DNA of 64,000 nucleotides from Acidovorax sp. CF316. GTDB taxonomy: Bacteria > Pseudomonadota > Gammaproteobacteria > Burkholderiales > Burkholderiaceae_C. Each line of letters begins with the position of its first letter. Positions within the stretch are counted from its first letter, which is position 1. Shown piece after piece: positions 25,137-36,556 of the stretch. The stretch covers positions 41,106-105,105 of the forward strand of contig NZ_AKJX01000164.1 of NCBI RefSeq assembly GCF_000276605.1, written 5' to 3'. The notes under the pieces are model-generated. The model saw only the letters and a list, made by a program, of their open reading frames with translations, searched no databases and was not told the DNA's origin. Position numbers and translations under genes: made by a program.

Positions 25137-26015
25137 ATGAAGATCCACTTCACCAAAATGCAGGGCGCGGGCAACGACTTTGTCGTGCTCGACGAGACCC
25201 GCGCGCGCCTGAATCTCACGGCCGGCCAGTACCGCTACCTGGCAGACCGCCATTTCGGCGTGGGCGCCGACCAGATCCTCACCGTGCGGCCCTCGCCCGC
25301 TGAGGGCATCGACTTCGAATACCTGATCCACAACGCCGATGGCGGCGAGGTGGGCCAGTGCGGCAACGGCTCGCGCTGCTTTGCGCGCTATGTGCGCGAC
25401 AAGGGCCTGACGGACAAGGACACGATCCGCGTGCAGACGCTCAGCGGCGTGCTTTCGCCCCAACTCAATGCCGACGGTCGGGTCACGGTGGACATGGGCG
25501 TGCCGGTGCTCGAGGAGCCCCGCGTGCCCTTCGATGCGACAGCCCTCACTCCCACGGCGCAGGGCAAGGGCCGCACCTGGCCGCTGTCGTTCGACGTGCA
25601 GGGCATCCCGGTGACCGTGCCGGTGGCCGTGGTCTCCATGGGCAACCCGCATGCGGTGCAGCTGGTGGACAGCGTGGATACGGCGCCCGTGGGCCTGTGG
25701 GGCCCGCTGATCGAGAGCCACGCGCGCTTTCCGGAGCGCGTGAATGCCGGCTTCATGCAGATCGTGGACCGGGGCCATGTGCGCCTGCGCGTGTTCGAGC
25801 GCGGCACGGGCGAGACCCTGGCCTGCGGCTCGGGCGCCTGTGCGGCCGTGGCCGCCGGCATCCGCCTCGGGCTGCTCGACCAGGAGGTGCATGTGGACAT
25901 GCACGGCGGGCGCCTGACCATCGCCTGGAGCGGGCAGGATTCCGACTCCCTTTTCATGACCGGCCCGGCCACCACCGTATTCGAAGGCCAGATCGACATT
26001 CCGGACGCAGCATGA
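25137..26015 (+). CDS. dapF: diaminopimelate epimerase
   Basis: DapF interconverts LL- and meso-diaminopimelate, the last shared step to the peptidoglycan cross-linking residue and lysine. The 292-residue protein has the two active-site cysteines: C75 in GQCGNGSRC and C230 in LACGSGACA, and the start [14 protein letters not shown]. Its stop overlaps the start of the DUF484 gene (ATGA). The order dapF-DUF484-xerC matches that of enterobacteria. The meso-DAP made here is used by the MurE encoded further along. Confidence 0.96.
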   Translation: MKIHFTKMQGAGNDFVVLDETRARLNLTAGQYRYLADRHFGVGADQILTVRPSPAEGIDFEYLIHNADGGEVGQCGNGSRCFARYVRDKGLTDKDTIRVQTLSGVLSPQLNADGRVTVDMGVPVLEEPRVPFDATALTPTAQGKGRTWPLSFDVQGIPVTVPVAVVSMGNPHAVQLVDSVDTAPVGLWGPLIESHARFPERVNAGFMQIVDRGHVRLRVFERGTGETLACGSGACAAVAAGIRLGLLDQEVHVDMHGGRLTIAWSGQDSDSLFMTGPATTVFEGQIDIPDAA

Positions 26016-26710
26016 CCAACCCCAGCACCCACATCCCGCCCATCACCGAAGACGATATTGCCCGCTTCCTGGAGAACACGCCCGGCTTCTTCGAGCGCCA
26101 CGCCGAAGTGCTGGCCAGCGTGCAGATCACCAGCCCCCATGGTGCCCGCGCCGTGAGCCTGCAGGAGCGCCAGGCCGAGATGCTGCGCGAGAAGATCAAG
26201 GGCCTGGAGCACCGCGTGATGGACATGGTGCGCAACAGCGGCGAGAACACCGCCATTGCGGCCAAGGTGCACCAGTGGACCAGCGCGCTGCTGCAGGTCA
26301 AGGAGCCCTTCGACCTGCCCGAGGCGGTGGTGGAGGGCATCCGCACCCTGTTCGACGTGCCCCAGGCCACCGTGCGCGTCTGGGACGTGGCCGGCCCCTA
26401 CGTGGACGCCGACTTCGCCCAGGGAGCGAGCGAGGACGCGCGGGCGTTTGCCTCGTCGCTGACCATGCCCTTCTGCGGCCCGAACCTGGGCTTCGAGCCT
26501 GCCGGCTGGCTCGAAACGTCCGACGGCGTGCAGGCCCAGTCCCTGGCCCTGCTGCCGCTGCGCCAGGGCGCGATCGACAGCGCCACCCCGGCCTTCGGTC
26601 TGCTGGTGCTGGGCTCGCACGACCCCCAGCGCTTCGATGCCACCATGGGCACGGACTTCCTCTCGCGCATTGCCGAGCTGGCCAGCTCGGCGCTGGTGCG
26701 CCTGCGCTGA
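26012..26710 (+). CDS. DUF484 family protein
   Basis: A 232-residue cytosolic protein of the DUF484 family (YigA type), which has a GAF-like fold. The family text is clear: [20 protein letters not shown] at the start, then SLQERQ and a helical segment, and [21 protein letters not shown] at the end. The function is unknown. It sits between dapF and xerC, overlapping dapF by four bases, an order conserved across Proteobacteria. Confidence 0.88.
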   Translation: MTNPSTHIPPITEDDIARFLENTPGFFERHAEVLASVQITSPHGARAVSLQERQAEMLREKIKGLEHRVMDMVRNSGENTAIAAKVHQWTSALLQVKEPFDLPEAVVEGIRTLFDVPQATVRVWDVAGPYVDADFAQGASEDARAFASSLTMPFCGPNLGFEPAGWLETSDGVQAQSLALLPLRQGAIDSATPAFGLLVLGSHDPQRFDATMGTDFLSRIAELASSALVRLR

Positions 26711-26732
26711 GCTGTCAGGCGGACGGACGGCT

Positions 26733-27737
26733 GTGCACGTGACCTCCGCCGCATCCGCCACCCCTGGCGCCGGCACCCCGGCGACAGACCCGCAGGTGCT
26801 GCGCTACCTGGAGCACGTGCGCGTGGAAAAGCGCCTGGCCGCACGCACGCTCACGCTCTACACGCTGGACCTGGAAAAGCTGGCGCAGTTTGCGGCCGGC
26901 GTGGGCCTGCCCCTGCTGCAGCTGCAGACGGCGCACATCCGCCGCTTCGTCGCGCAGATGCACAGCGGCGGGCGCAGCGGGCGCGGCATTGCGCTCATCC
27001 TCTCGGGCTGGTGCGGCTTTTTCGTCTGGGCCGGGCGCCAGGGCCTGGTGCCGCACAACCCGGTGCAGGACGTGCGCGCGCCCAAGGCGCCCAAGCCCCT
27101 GCCCAAGGCCCTGGGCGTGGACGACGCCGTGCGCCTGGCCGAATTCGACAACACCGGGGCCGACCCCTGGCTGGAGGCGCGCGACGCGGCCATGGTGGAG
27201 CTGCTCTACGGCTGCGGCCTGCGCGTGGGCGAACTCGCGGGGCTCGATGCCGTGGCCAGCGCCGACACCGAGCGCCAGGGCCGCGGCTGGATCGACCTGC
27301 AGGCCGGTGAGGCCCATGTCTTTGGCAAGGGCAGCAAGCGGCGCAGCGTGCCCGTCGGCAAGTCTGCCATCGAGGCGCTCCAGGCCTGGCTGGCGCTGCG
27401 CGCCGGGCCGTTCGGCGGCGAGGGCGCGGCGCGCCTGGATGCCGCGCTGTTCCTGGGCCAGCGCGGCGCGCGGCTCACGGCGCAGTCCATCTGGCTGCGG
27501 CTGCGCCAGCGCAGCCAGCAGGCGGGGCTGACCACGCCGGTGCACCCGCACATGCTGCGCCATTCGTTCGCCAGCCACCTGCTGCAGTCCAGCGGCGACC
27601 TGCGTGCCGTGCAGGAGCTGCTCGGCCACGCCAACATCACCACCACCCAGGTCTATACGCGCCTGGATTTCCAGCACCTGGCCAAGGTGTACGACGCGGC
27701 GCATCCGAGGGCGCGGCGCAAGCCTGGCTCCGAATAG
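26733..27737 (+). CDS. xerC: tyrosine recombinase XerC
   Basis: XerC works with XerD at dif to resolve chromosome dimers. The ~334-residue protein has the N-terminal SAM-like core-binding domain (about 15-100) and the catalytic domain with the pentad: R in GCGLRVGEL, K in GKGSKRRSVP, H-x-x-R in HMLRHSFASHLL, H in LLGHANITTTQ and the nucleophile Y in VYTRLD. No ATG lies between the DUF484 stop and the conserved start; GTG 26733 (or GTG 26739) after a purine-rich AGGCGGA stretch is the best choice. It converges with the GGDEF/EAL gene seven bases away. Confidence 0.93.
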   Translation: MHVTSAASATPGAGTPATDPQVLRYLEHVRVEKRLAARTLTLYTLDLEKLAQFAAGVGLPLLQLQTAHIRRFVAQMHSGGRSGRGIALILSGWCGFFVWAGRQGLVPHNPVQDVRAPKAPKPLPKALGVDDAVRLAEFDNTGADPWLEARDAAMVELLYGCGLRVGELAGLDAVASADTERQGRGWIDLQAGEAHVFGKGSKRRSVPVGKSAIEALQAWLALRAGPFGGEGAARLDAALFLGQRGARLTAQSIWLRLRQRSQQAGLTTPVHPHMLRHSFASHLLQSSGDLRAVQELLGHANITTTQVYTRLDFQHLAKVYDAAHPRARRKPGSE

Positions 27738-27744
27738 TCCGAGG

Positions 27745-30162
27745 TCAGTTCGCTGTCACCGGCTGCGCGGCGATGAAGGCCGTCACCGCCGCCAGGTCCA
27801 GTGGCCGGGCAAAGTAGAAGCCCTGGCCCGTCACACAGCCCAGGCCCTGCAGCAGGTGGGCCTGCTCGGCGGTTTCGATGCCCTCGGCCGTGGTCTCCAT
27901 GTGCAGCGCCTGCGCCAGTTCGATCACCGAATGCACGATGGCCTCCGACTCGGGGCTGCCCTCGATGGGGGCGATGAAGGAGCGGTCGATCTTGAGCCGA
28001 TCGAACGGAAAACTGCGCAGGTAGGCCAGCGAGGAGTAGCCCGTGCCGAAGTCGTCCAGCGCAATGCGCACGCCCGCGTGGCGCAGCCGGTGCAGCGTGG
28101 TCATCACGTCGTCCGTGTCCTGCAGGAAGACCGATTCGGTGATCTCCAGCTCCAGCCGCCCAGGGGGCAGGCCGCAACGCTCCACCACCGCGAGGATCTT
28201 GTCGGCCAACAGGGCATCGTCGAACTGGCATACCGACAGGTTGACCGACATCACCAGGTCCCCCGGCAACTGGCGCGCGGCCTGGCAGGCGCGCTCGAGC
28301 ACCCACAGGCCGATGTCGCGGATCAGGCCCGCTTCCTCGGCCACGGGGATGAACTCCACGGGCGACACGCTGCCAAAGCGAGCGCTGTTCCAGCGCAGCA
28401 GGGCCTCCAGTCCCGCGATGCGGCCCGAGGCCAGGTGCCATTGCGGCTGGAAGGCCAGGTGCAGCTCGCCCTGGGCCAATGCAGTACGCAGGCCGTCTTC
28501 CAGGGCAATGCGCCGGTGGGCACGCTGGTCCATCTCGATGGAAAAGAACTGCACCTGCCCACGCCCGCGCTGCTTGGCCTCGTACAGCGCCAGGTCGGCA
28601 TGGTGCAGCAGGGCGTCCACGTGGTTGCCGTCGTGCGGCAGGAAGGCGATGCCGATGCTCAGGTGCGGCGTGACGGCCAGGCCCGAGAGATCGCAGGGCT
28701 GCTCGATGGCGCGCACCAGGCGGTCGCAGAACACCTGCACCTCGGCGCGCGTGCTGGCGCCGTCGAGCAGGATGGCGAACTCGTCGCCGCCCAGGCGGGC
28801 CACCAGATCGCGGCTGCGCACCTGCTGCGCCATGCGCTGCGCCACGGTCTTGAGCAGCAGGTCGCCGTTGCCGTGGCCGTAGGCGTCGTTGACGCGCTTG
28901 AAGTTGTCCATGTCCAGGCACAGCAGGGCTGCAGCACCGGCCCCTGCGCTGTCCAGCGCGCAATGCTGCTGCAGGCGGTGCTGGAAGTGGCGCCGGTTGG
29001 CCAGCCCGGTCAGCACGTCGAAATGCGCCAGGCGGTGCATCTCGTCCTCGGCATGCTTCTTGTGGGTGATGTCCACGCCCACGCCACGCCAGTCCTGCAG
29101 CGTCTGGTCCAGCCGCCAGATGGGCTTGGCCGTGAGCGCCCACCAGCGCAGCTGGCCGCCGATCACCAGGGGGACCAGCAGATCGCGGAACGGCTGCGGT
29201 CCCTGCAGTGCGGCCTGCAATGCCTGCAGGTGGCTGCTTGGGTCCACGCCATGGCTTGCGCCCTGGTGGGTGCGGGCGATCAGCTCCACCAGGCCCAGGT
29301 CGGGATCGTCCTGGCGGCTGTAGCGCAGGGCCTGGTCCAGGCGGTTGGAGGAATGGCGCAGCGTGCCTTCGCTGGACACCTCCCAGAGGAAGTCGCTGGT
29401 GTTTTCCTCGAAATCGCGCAGCAGCAGGCCCACGATCTGCTGCTGGTGGGCGGCATCGGCCTCGGCCGCCAGGCGCGAGCCATAGGACCGCGCCATCACG
29501 CGCACCGATGCGATCACCACCAGGCCATAGGTCACCAGCAGCACCAGCAGGGTCACCGTGCCCGGCTGGTCCATCGCCCTGAGCAGGCCCACGGCCGAGC
29601 CACCCGCGAGCAGCAGCACATAGCTCAGGGCGGCCTCGGGCACCGTCACCAGCGCGAAGCCGCCAGCGCAGATCATTCCGCAGCTGATTGCCAGGATCAT
29701 CATCTGGTCCGGCGCCGGGGACGTGGCGAAGAGCGCCGCCGGTATGGCGCCCCACAGCAGCCCCAGCACGCCGGCGTGCTGGGCAGCGCGCTGGATGGCC
29801 TTGCGGGAGGCCAGCAGGCGCGGTGGGCGCTGGCGTGCGCGTTGCCAGGCGAGCAGCCCCTGCGCCGCCACGAACAGCAGGGCCAGCATCCAGGCCCAGA
29901 GCCAGGACGGCACCGTCGCCAGGCGCCAGGCAATGAAACACCCATTGAAGACGTTGACAGCCATGGCCAGCGGGGTCAGGCGCAGCATGGCCTGCAGCTG
30001 CTGGGCGCGAAAGCTCGCGGCCAGCGGTTCATCCGCCTCGTAAGGGGCCAGCCATTGCTGCACGCGCGCGGGCAGCAGCGATAGGGCGTGGGGTTCTGCC
30101 ATGCAAGCGGGTTGGTTGGGGGCAGCGGCCGCCGGCACCGGGGGCTCGGCGGGCTGCGTCAT
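27745..30162 (-). CDS. membrane GGDEF/EAL (cyclic di-GMP) protein with PAS-like domain
   Basis: An 805-residue signalling protein for cyclic di-GMP turnover. About six membrane helices fill residues ~60-230, a PAS-like sensor follows (FLWEVSSEGTLRHSSNRL), then a diguanylate cyclase domain with an intact GGDEF at 458-462 and a phosphodiesterase domain with EAL at 586-588, DDFGTGYSSL and the later EGIET. Both catalytic signatures are complete, so either activity is possible. ATG 30162 is chosen; the longer frame to 30498 would run across the divergent lepB promoter region. No neighbour indicates its process. Confidence 0.88.
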   Translation of the reverse strand: MTQPAEPPVPAAAAPNQPACMAEPHALSLLPARVQQWLAPYEADEPLAASFRAQQLQAMLRLTPLAMAVNVFNGCFIAWRLATVPSWLWAWMLALLFVAAQGLLAWQRARQRPPRLLASRKAIQRAAQHAGVLGLLWGAIPAALFATSPAPDQMMILAISCGMICAGGFALVTVPEAALSYVLLLAGGSAVGLLRAMDQPGTVTLLVLLVTYGLVVIASVRVMARSYGSRLAAEADAAHQQQIVGLLLRDFEENTSDFLWEVSSEGTLRHSSNRLDQALRYSRQDDPDLGLVELIARTHQGASHGVDPSSHLQALQAALQGPQPFRDLLVPLVIGGQLRWWALTAKPIWRLDQTLQDWRGVGVDITHKKHAEDEMHRLAHFDVLTGLANRRHFQHRLQQHCALDSAGAGAAALLCLDMDNFKRVNDAYGHGNGDLLLKTVAQRMAQQVRSRDLVARLGGDEFAILLDGASTRAEVQVFCDRLVRAIEQPCDLSGLAVTPHLSIGIAFLPHDGNHVDALLHHADLALYEAKQRGRGQVQFFSIEMDQRAHRRIALEDGLRTALAQGELHLAFQPQWHLASGRIAGLEALLRWNSARFGSVSPVEFIPVAEEAGLIRDIGLWVLERACQAARQLPGDLVMSVNLSVCQFDDALLADKILAVVERCGLPPGRLELEITESVFLQDTDDVMTTLHRLRHAGVRIALDDFGTGYSSLAYLRSFPFDRLKIDRSFIAPIEGSPESEAIVHSVIELAQALHMETTAEGIETAEQAHLLQGLGCVTGQGFYFARPLDLAAVTAFIAAQPVTAN

Positions 30163-30352
30163 CACACATCCAAGGGGTTGGCGGAACACACTTTCTTGCC
30201 AGGTCCATTGTGCACCTGTCGGACAACGCGTGCGCACGGGTAACACCTGAGGGCATGCCGCAAGGGAACCTTTGGCGCCGCCCGGGCTCCGATGGTTGCG
30301 GCAGCGCCATCGCGCTGGCGCGACCCAAGAACCACTGGAGAGGAGCAGAGCG

Positions 30353-31018
30353 ATGGGACGCTGGATCAAGGCCAACAAGGGATTTCTCGTGCTGCTGATG
30401 TGCTTCGGCCTGTTCCGCACGGCGGTGGCGGACTGGAACCCCATTCCCTCGGGCTCCATGCGGCCCAACCTGGTCGAAGGCGATGTGGTGTTCGTCAACC
30501 GCCTGGCCTACAACGTGAAAATCCCGCTGACCGACGTGGTGCTGGCCCCGATGGGCGAGCCCAGGCGCGGCGACGTGGTGACCTTCTCGTCGCCGCTGGA
30601 CGGCACGCGCCTCATCAAGCGGCTGGTGGCGGTGCCCGGCGATACGGTGGAGATGCGCGACGAAGTGCTCATCATCAACGGCGAAGCCGCCCACTACGAC
30701 GCACCGCAGGCGTTGCAGGAGGCCGTCGGCCTGGGTCGCACCGTCGATGCCACGCGCATGACGGAGCAGGTGCAGGGCCACGAGCGCCGTGTGCAGTGGC
30801 TGCATGGCGTGACGGCGCGCAGCAGCTTCGCTCCGGTGACGGTTCCCGTGGGCGAGTACCTGGTGCTGGGCGACAACCGGGACAACAGCGCCGATTCGCG
30901 CTACATCGGCCTGGTGCCGCGCCACCTGCTGATCGGCCGGGCGCTGGGCGTGCTGGTGTCGGCCGATACCGAGCGCTACTTCCTGCCGCGCTTCGAGCGC
31001 TTCGGCAAGGCGCTTTGA
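30353..31018 (+). CDS. lepB: short signal peptidase I (S26 family)
   Basis: A type I signal peptidase of 221 residues that would remove signal peptides at the inner membrane. One N-terminal hydrophobic helix (about 9-25) is followed by IPSGSMRP with the catalytic serine, TRLIKRLVAVPGD with the catalytic lysine, and GDNRDNSADSR. It is shorter than the usual LepB with two helices, so it may be a second copy. GAGAGGAG lies eight bases before ATG 30353, which rules out the longer frames. It is divergent from the GGDEF/EAL gene. Confidence 0.85.
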   Translation: MGRWIKANKGFLVLLMCFGLFRTAVADWNPIPSGSMRPNLVEGDVVFVNRLAYNVKIPLTDVVLAPMGEPRRGDVVTFSSPLDGTRLIKRLVAVPGDTVEMRDEVLIINGEAAHYDAPQALQEAVGLGRTVDATRMTEQVQGHERRVQWLHGVTARSSFAPVTVPVGEYLVLGDNRDNSADSRYIGLVPRHLLIGRALGVLVSADTERYFLPRFERFGKAL

Positions 31019-31051
31019 CCCGCCACCGGATTGGAGGCCGCGGTCTGCGTT

Positions 31052-32668
31052 TCAGCCGCCGGCCAGGAGGGCGGGGTGGGCCTTGCGTCCTGGCAAGGCC
31101 AAAGCCGGGTAGTGCCTTCCTGGCAGCTTGAAGGCCGCCACTGTCTCCACCAGCCCATGGGCCTGGTGGCTCAAGCCGGCTGCGGCCGCGGCCATCTCTT
31201 CGACCAAGGCAGCGTTCTGTTGGGTGCCCTGGTCCATCTGCGTCACGGCCTCGTTGATCTGGTCCACCCCTGTGCTTTGCTCGCTGCTGGCCGCATTGAT
31301 TTCTCCCATGATCTGGGTCACCTGCCGGATGGAGTCGACCACCTGGTGCATCGTCTGGCCTGCACGGTCGACCAGTGCCGTTCCCGCTTCGACGCGCTCC
31401 ACACTGGCGCCGATCAGGGTCCTGATTTCGTGCGCCGCCGCAGCAGCACGGCCCGCAAGGGTGCGCACCTCGGTGGCCACCACGGCAAAGCCCCGACCCT
31501 GATCGCCGGCGCGGGCCGCCTCCACCGCCGCGTTGAGTGCCAGGATATTGGTCTGGAAGGCAATCGAGTCAATCACGCCGATGATCTCGGTGATCTGCGC
31601 CGAGCTTTCGTGGATGCGCTTCATGGTATCGACCACCTCGGCCACCACGGCGCCCCCCTGCTGTGCCACCGTGGAGGCGCAGAGTGCCAATTCATTGGCC
31701 TGGCGGGCGCTGTCGGCGTTCTGGCGCACAGCGGAGTTCAACTGCTCCATGGATGCGGCCGTCTCTTCCAGGGCGCTGGCCTGTTCTTCCGTGCGCAGGG
31801 AAAGCTCGGTGTTGCCCTGGGCTATCTGCCCTGCGGCACTGGCAACGCTCTCAGAGCTTTGGTGTACCAGGGCGATCATGGTCACCAGGCTGTCCTGCAT
31901 GCGTTTGAGCTGGGCCATCAGGCTGGTGGTGTCTCCCGTCTTGAGCGCGATGGACACCGTGAGGTCGCCGTGCGCCACTTTGTGCGCCAGATGGGCGGCG
32001 GTGCTCGGCTCGGCCCCCAGCTGGTGGATGATGCTGCGTGTCACCACCGACCCGAACACCAGCGTAAAGGCCAGGCCCACGGCAAGCGCACTGGCGACAA
32101 AAAGCAGCGTCTCGCGGCAGGAGTCCACGGCGCGGTCGTATTCGGCGCGCGCGGTATCGAGTTGCACCTGCACCAGGCCTCCCAGCACATCCTGCAGCGG
32201 GTCGAGTGCGGGGTACATGTCCTTGGCGGCAAATGTGGTGAGGGCCGCCACATCATTGCGCTGGAGATGGGTTTCCAGGGCTGCGACGGCAGCATCGGCA
32301 CCCGGCTGCAGCTGTTGAAACTGTCCGACCAGGCGCGTTTCCTCGGGCACTAGGCTGGTGGCAAGGTAGGCACCCCATTGGTCGCGGATGTCCTTTTTGG
32401 CCTTGCCAATGAAGTCGAGTCCCTGTCGGGCCGTCAGTGCCCCGTCACGCACCTTGTGTGCCGTATCCACGATGTTGACCGCGTAGGCGTCTGACACGAT
32501 CTTGATCTGCTGGAGTGGAACCACGCGATCCTGGTAGACCGTGTTGAGGCCCGCATTGGATCGCTGCATTCCCATCAAGCCTGCAGCGCCGATCACCACG
32601 GTCAGCGCGCACAGCACCAAGAGCAGCAGTGACAGGCGGGTGGAAACTTTCAGCTGGTTGAAGTGCAT
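31052..32668 (-). CDS. methyl-accepting chemotaxis protein
   Basis: A 538-residue chemoreceptor. A first membrane helix (about 13-33), a periplasmic four-helix-bundle-type sensor, a second helix (about 190-210), HAMP, and a cytoplasmic signalling domain with the highly conserved hairpin ([19 protein letters not shown]) are in order. There is no C-terminal pentapeptide for CheR/CheB docking. ATG 32668 gives a normal Tar-like start; open frame further upstream is unsupported. It converges with lepB. No che genes are in the window. Confidence 0.92.
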   Translation of the reverse strand: MHFNQLKVSTRLSLLLLVLCALTVVIGAAGLMGMQRSNAGLNTVYQDRVVPLQQIKIVSDAYAVNIVDTAHKVRDGALTARQGLDFIGKAKKDIRDQWGAYLATSLVPEETRLVGQFQQLQPGADAAVAALETHLQRNDVAALTTFAAKDMYPALDPLQDVLGGLVQVQLDTARAEYDRAVDSCRETLLFVASALAVGLAFTLVFGSVVTRSIIHQLGAEPSTAAHLAHKVAHGDLTVSIALKTGDTTSLMAQLKRMQDSLVTMIALVHQSSESVASAAGQIAQGNTELSLRTEEQASALEETAASMEQLNSAVRQNADSARQANELALCASTVAQQGGAVVAEVVDTMKRIHESSAQITEIIGVIDSIAFQTNILALNAAVEAARAGDQGRGFAVVATEVRTLAGRAAAAAHEIRTLIGASVERVEAGTALVDRAGQTMHQVVDSIRQVTQIMGEINAASSEQSTGVDQINEAVTQMDQGTQQNAALVEEMAAAAAGLSHQAHGLVETVAAFKLPGRHYPALALPGRKAHPALLAGG

Positions 32669-32958
32669 GGCATCAGCTCGCTTGGTTGGAGTTCGTGGGT
32701 CTGCCCGGCGCATGCGGCACGAAAACGGATGTCGCGATGGCGCTGGCCGCCAGAAAATCCGATGGAAACGGCGGGGTTTTGTATCACTTAAATCCAGCCA
32801 TGGCGAAATGAATTTGACACACTGGCCGGGCGGGGGCGCCTGTGGCCGCAGGGCTGCTTCCAGCGGCGGTTCGGGCTGCGCAGGAGGGAGCCGCCTCGTT
32901 CTCTGAAAGAATCGCCGGGCAACGCAAACCGCAGCGCCCAGCCGGCACAATCGAGGGC
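32669..32958. other. intergenic region between divergent chemoreceptor and methyltransferase genes
   Basis: About 290 bases without a supported gene. The open frames here are extensions of the flanking genes. CACAAT at 32946-32951, seven bases before the next ATG, is the only promoter-like element I can point to. Confidence 0.5.
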
Positions 32959-34194
<1,236 letters not shown>

Positions 34195-34412
34195 CGCTCT
34201 GGGCCCCTGTGTTCGGGTGTTAACGCAACTTCATTACATCAAGGGATGCGTTTTTGCTCCTGTATCCATAGCTGAAAAGTTATGACTGGTATTTTGTAAG
34301 GCGAAAAAGTAGGTGCACTCAGCGGAATGGGTGTCCGGTGTGGTCTTGATTTCGTGGCTAAACTTCCACAACTTGTCTCCCTGGCATCCGCATCCTTTTC
34401 TAGGCTTTTTCC

Positions 34413-35483
34413 ATGTCCCTCATTCCTGCCACCATCCTCACCGGCTTCCTGGGCTCGGGCAAGACCACCTTGCTCAAGCGCCTGCTCAGCGAAGCCCACG
34501 GCCAGAAGATCGCCGTGATCGAAAACGAGTTCGGCGAAGAGAACATCGACAACGACATCCTGGTGACCGAGTCCAAGGAGCAGATCGTGCAGATGAGCAA
34601 CGGCTGCATCTGTTGCACCATCCGCGAAGACCTGCGAGAGACGCTGCAGCTCCTGGCTGCCAAGAAGCGCAAGGGCCTGCTCGATTTTGACCGCATCGTG
34701 ATCGAGACCACCGGCCTGGCCGACCCCGGCCCCGTGGCGCAGACCTTCTTCATGGACGAGGAGATCGCCGAAACCTACCTCATCGACTCCATCGTCACCC
34801 TGGTGGATGCCAAGCACGCGCCCCAGCAGCTCAACGACCGCCAGGAGGCGCGCCGCCAGGTGGGCTTTGCCGACCAGATCTTCCTGTCCAAGACCGACCT
34901 GGTGAGTGCCGAAGAGACCGATGCCCTGATCCACCGCTTGAAGCACATGAACCCGCGGGCGCCGATCAAGGCCGTGCACTTCGGAGAAGTGCCGCTCAAG
35001 GAGGTGCTGGACCTGCGCGGCTTCAACCTCAACGCCAAGCTCGACATCGACCCCGATTTCCTCAAGGAAGAGGGCGCCCACGATCACCATGACCATGGCC
35101 ATGACCACCATGACCATGAACACGGCGAGCACTGCGACCACCCCTCCCACCAGCATGGCGGCCATGGCCACCACCATCACCACGATGACGACGTCAAGAG
35201 CTTCGTCTTTCGCTCGACGCGTCCGTTCGATCCGGCCAAGCTCGAGGACTTCCTGGGCGCCATCGTCAATATCTACGGCCCGCGCATGCTGCGCTACAAG
35301 GGCGTGCTGTACATGAAGGGTACCGAGCGCAAGGTGATCTTCCAGGGCGTGCACCAGCTCATGGGCAGCGACCTGGGGCCACAGTGGGCCGAAGGCGAGG
35401 AACGGCTGAGCAAGATGGTCTTCATCGGCATCGACCTGCCCAAGGACATCCTCCTGCAAGGGCTGGAACAGAGCCTGGCCTGA
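34413..35483 (+). CDS. CobW/COG0523 GTPase with His-rich metal-binding loop
   Basis: A 356-residue G3E GTPase of the COG0523 group (YjiA/YeiR/ZNG1-like), predicted to hand zinc or another metal to target proteins. Walker A is GFLGSGKT at 11-18, the metal-binding CICC is at 65-68, and the guanine-specificity stretch is SKTD. Between the GTPase and the C-terminal domain (residues ~222-257) lies a long histidine/aspartate-rich segment, about half of it His, suited to metal storage. The gene is followed by a zinc-free DksA. The 218 bases upstream are comparatively AT-rich; I see no clear Zur palindrome. Confidence 0.9.
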   Translation: MSLIPATILTGFLGSGKTTLLKRLLSEAHGQKIAVIENEFGEENIDNDILVTESKEQIVQMSNGCICCTIREDLRETLQLLAAKKRKGLLDFDRIVIETTGLADPGPVAQTFFMDEEIAETYLIDSIVTLVDAKHAPQQLNDRQEARRQVGFADQIFLSKTDLVSAEETDALIHRLKHMNPRAPIKAVHFGEVPLKEVLDLRGFNLNAKLDIDPDFLKEEGAHDHHDHGHDHHDHEHGEHCDHPSHQHGGHGHHHHHDDDVKSFVFRSTRPFDPAKLEDFLGAIVNIYGPRMLRYKGVLYMKGTERKVIFQGVHQLMGSDLGPQWAEGEERLSKMVFIGIDLPKDILLQGLEQSLA

Positions 35484-35622
35484 CCGGCCGGGGTGGTGGG
35501 TGCGGGATTGTCAAAGACTGTCCCGGAGCCCCGATTCCCCCGGATTGCCCTGTGGATGGGGTGATATGGGTGGCAAGATGTGTCGTATCTGCAACGTTTT
35601 CGTTTGCGCCAGCCCAGGTCGA

Positions 35623-35628
35623 TACAAT
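35623..35628 (+). promoter_or_regulatory. candidate -10 of the dksA promoter
   Basis: TACAAT lies about 90 bases before the dksA start in an otherwise GC-rich gap. The -35 region at the proper distance (TCGTTT) is weak. It would give a leader of roughly 80 bases. Confidence 0.35.
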
Positions 35629-35717
35629 CGCGCCCCGGTAAAACCCCGGAAGGCTTGCCATCCACCCTTGGCTGCCAGCGCAGCCTGGGTCCGCCCGTAC
35701 TGCGAGGAGACCAGGAA

Positions 35718-36503
35718 GTGAAAGCCGAAACCAGCAAATCCAAGGCAGCTGCGAAAGCAGCTCCGAACGCGGGTAAAAGCACTGCCGTACCAGTGGCAGC
35801 CAAAGCTGCTGCAAAGGCCTCTGCCAAGACTGCTCCCAAGGTGGTAGCCGCCCCGGCTCCTGTCGCCCCCGCCCCTGCCCCGCAGGCGGGATCCCATGTA
35901 CCCGTGCGCACGACCCGGCCTTCTTCCCGATTGGCCCAATTGACCGTACCATCCATGGCACAGGCAACGGCTTCCACCGCTGCCAAAGCCAGCTACCAAC
36001 AGACCATGCCCACGACCGCGCAAGTGCATCCCACTTTCACTGCTGCCAAAAAAGACCCCAAGCTGGCCAACAACTGGAAAGCCAAGACGGCCCAGGAGCT
36101 GACCGACGCGGAGGTCCTGGCCATGCCTGACAGCGAATACATGAACGACAAGCAGATGGCGTTCTTTCGCCTGAAGCTGGTCCAGCTCAAGCAGGACATC
36201 CACAACAGTGCCGGTGAAACCACCGAGCACCTGCGTGAAGACACCGTGGTGGTGCCGGACCCTGCCGACCGCGCCACCATCGAGGAAGAGCACGCCCTGG
36301 AGCTGCGCACGCGTGACCGCGAGCGCAAGCTGCTCAAGAAGATCGAGCAGTCCATCGCCCGCATCGACGCAGGCGACTATGGTTACTGCGACGAGACCGG
36401 CGAGCCCATCGGCGTCGGCCGCCTGATCGCCCGTCCCACGGCCACGCTGTCGCTCGAAGCACAGCAGCGCCGCGAACTCAAGCAGAAGATGTTTGGTGAC
36501 TGA
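35718..36503 (+). CDS. dksA: DksA-family RNA polymerase-binding protein without zinc-finger cysteines
   Basis: DksA works with ppGpp in the RNA polymerase secondary channel. The C-terminal ~140 residues are the DksA core: a coiled coil with ERKLLKKIEQSIARIDAGDYGYC and the former zinc finger. Of the four zinc cysteines only the first (YC-DET) remains; the others read Thr, Ser and Ala (TATLSLEAQ), so no zinc site is expected. The first ~110 residues are a Lys/Ala/Pro-rich tail like histone H1. GTG 35718 after GAGGAGACCAGGAA is the likely start; the longer frame from 35580 crosses the promoter. The CobW gene is upstream. Confidence 0.88.
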   Translation: MKAETSKSKAAAKAAPNAGKSTAVPVAAKAAAKASAKTAPKVVAAPAPVAPAPAPQAGSHVPVRTTRPSSRLAQLTVPSMAQATASTAAKASYQQTMPTTAQVHPTFTAAKKDPKLANNWKAKTAQELTDAEVLAMPDSEYMNDKQMAFFRLKLVQLKQDIHNSAGETTEHLREDTVVVPDPADRATIEEEHALELRTRDRERKLLKKIEQSIARIDAGDYGYCDETGEPIGVGRLIARPTATLSLEAQQRRELKQKMFGD

Positions 36504-36556
36504 AGTCTGCCCGGCCTGAACACACTCCTGCGCACGCACCCTCTCTCGCCTATCCC

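Noticed and set aside
34195..34412. Zur box upstream of the CobW GTPase gene
   Set aside because: No palindrome close to the known Zur consensus was found, although the gene context suggests zinc control.
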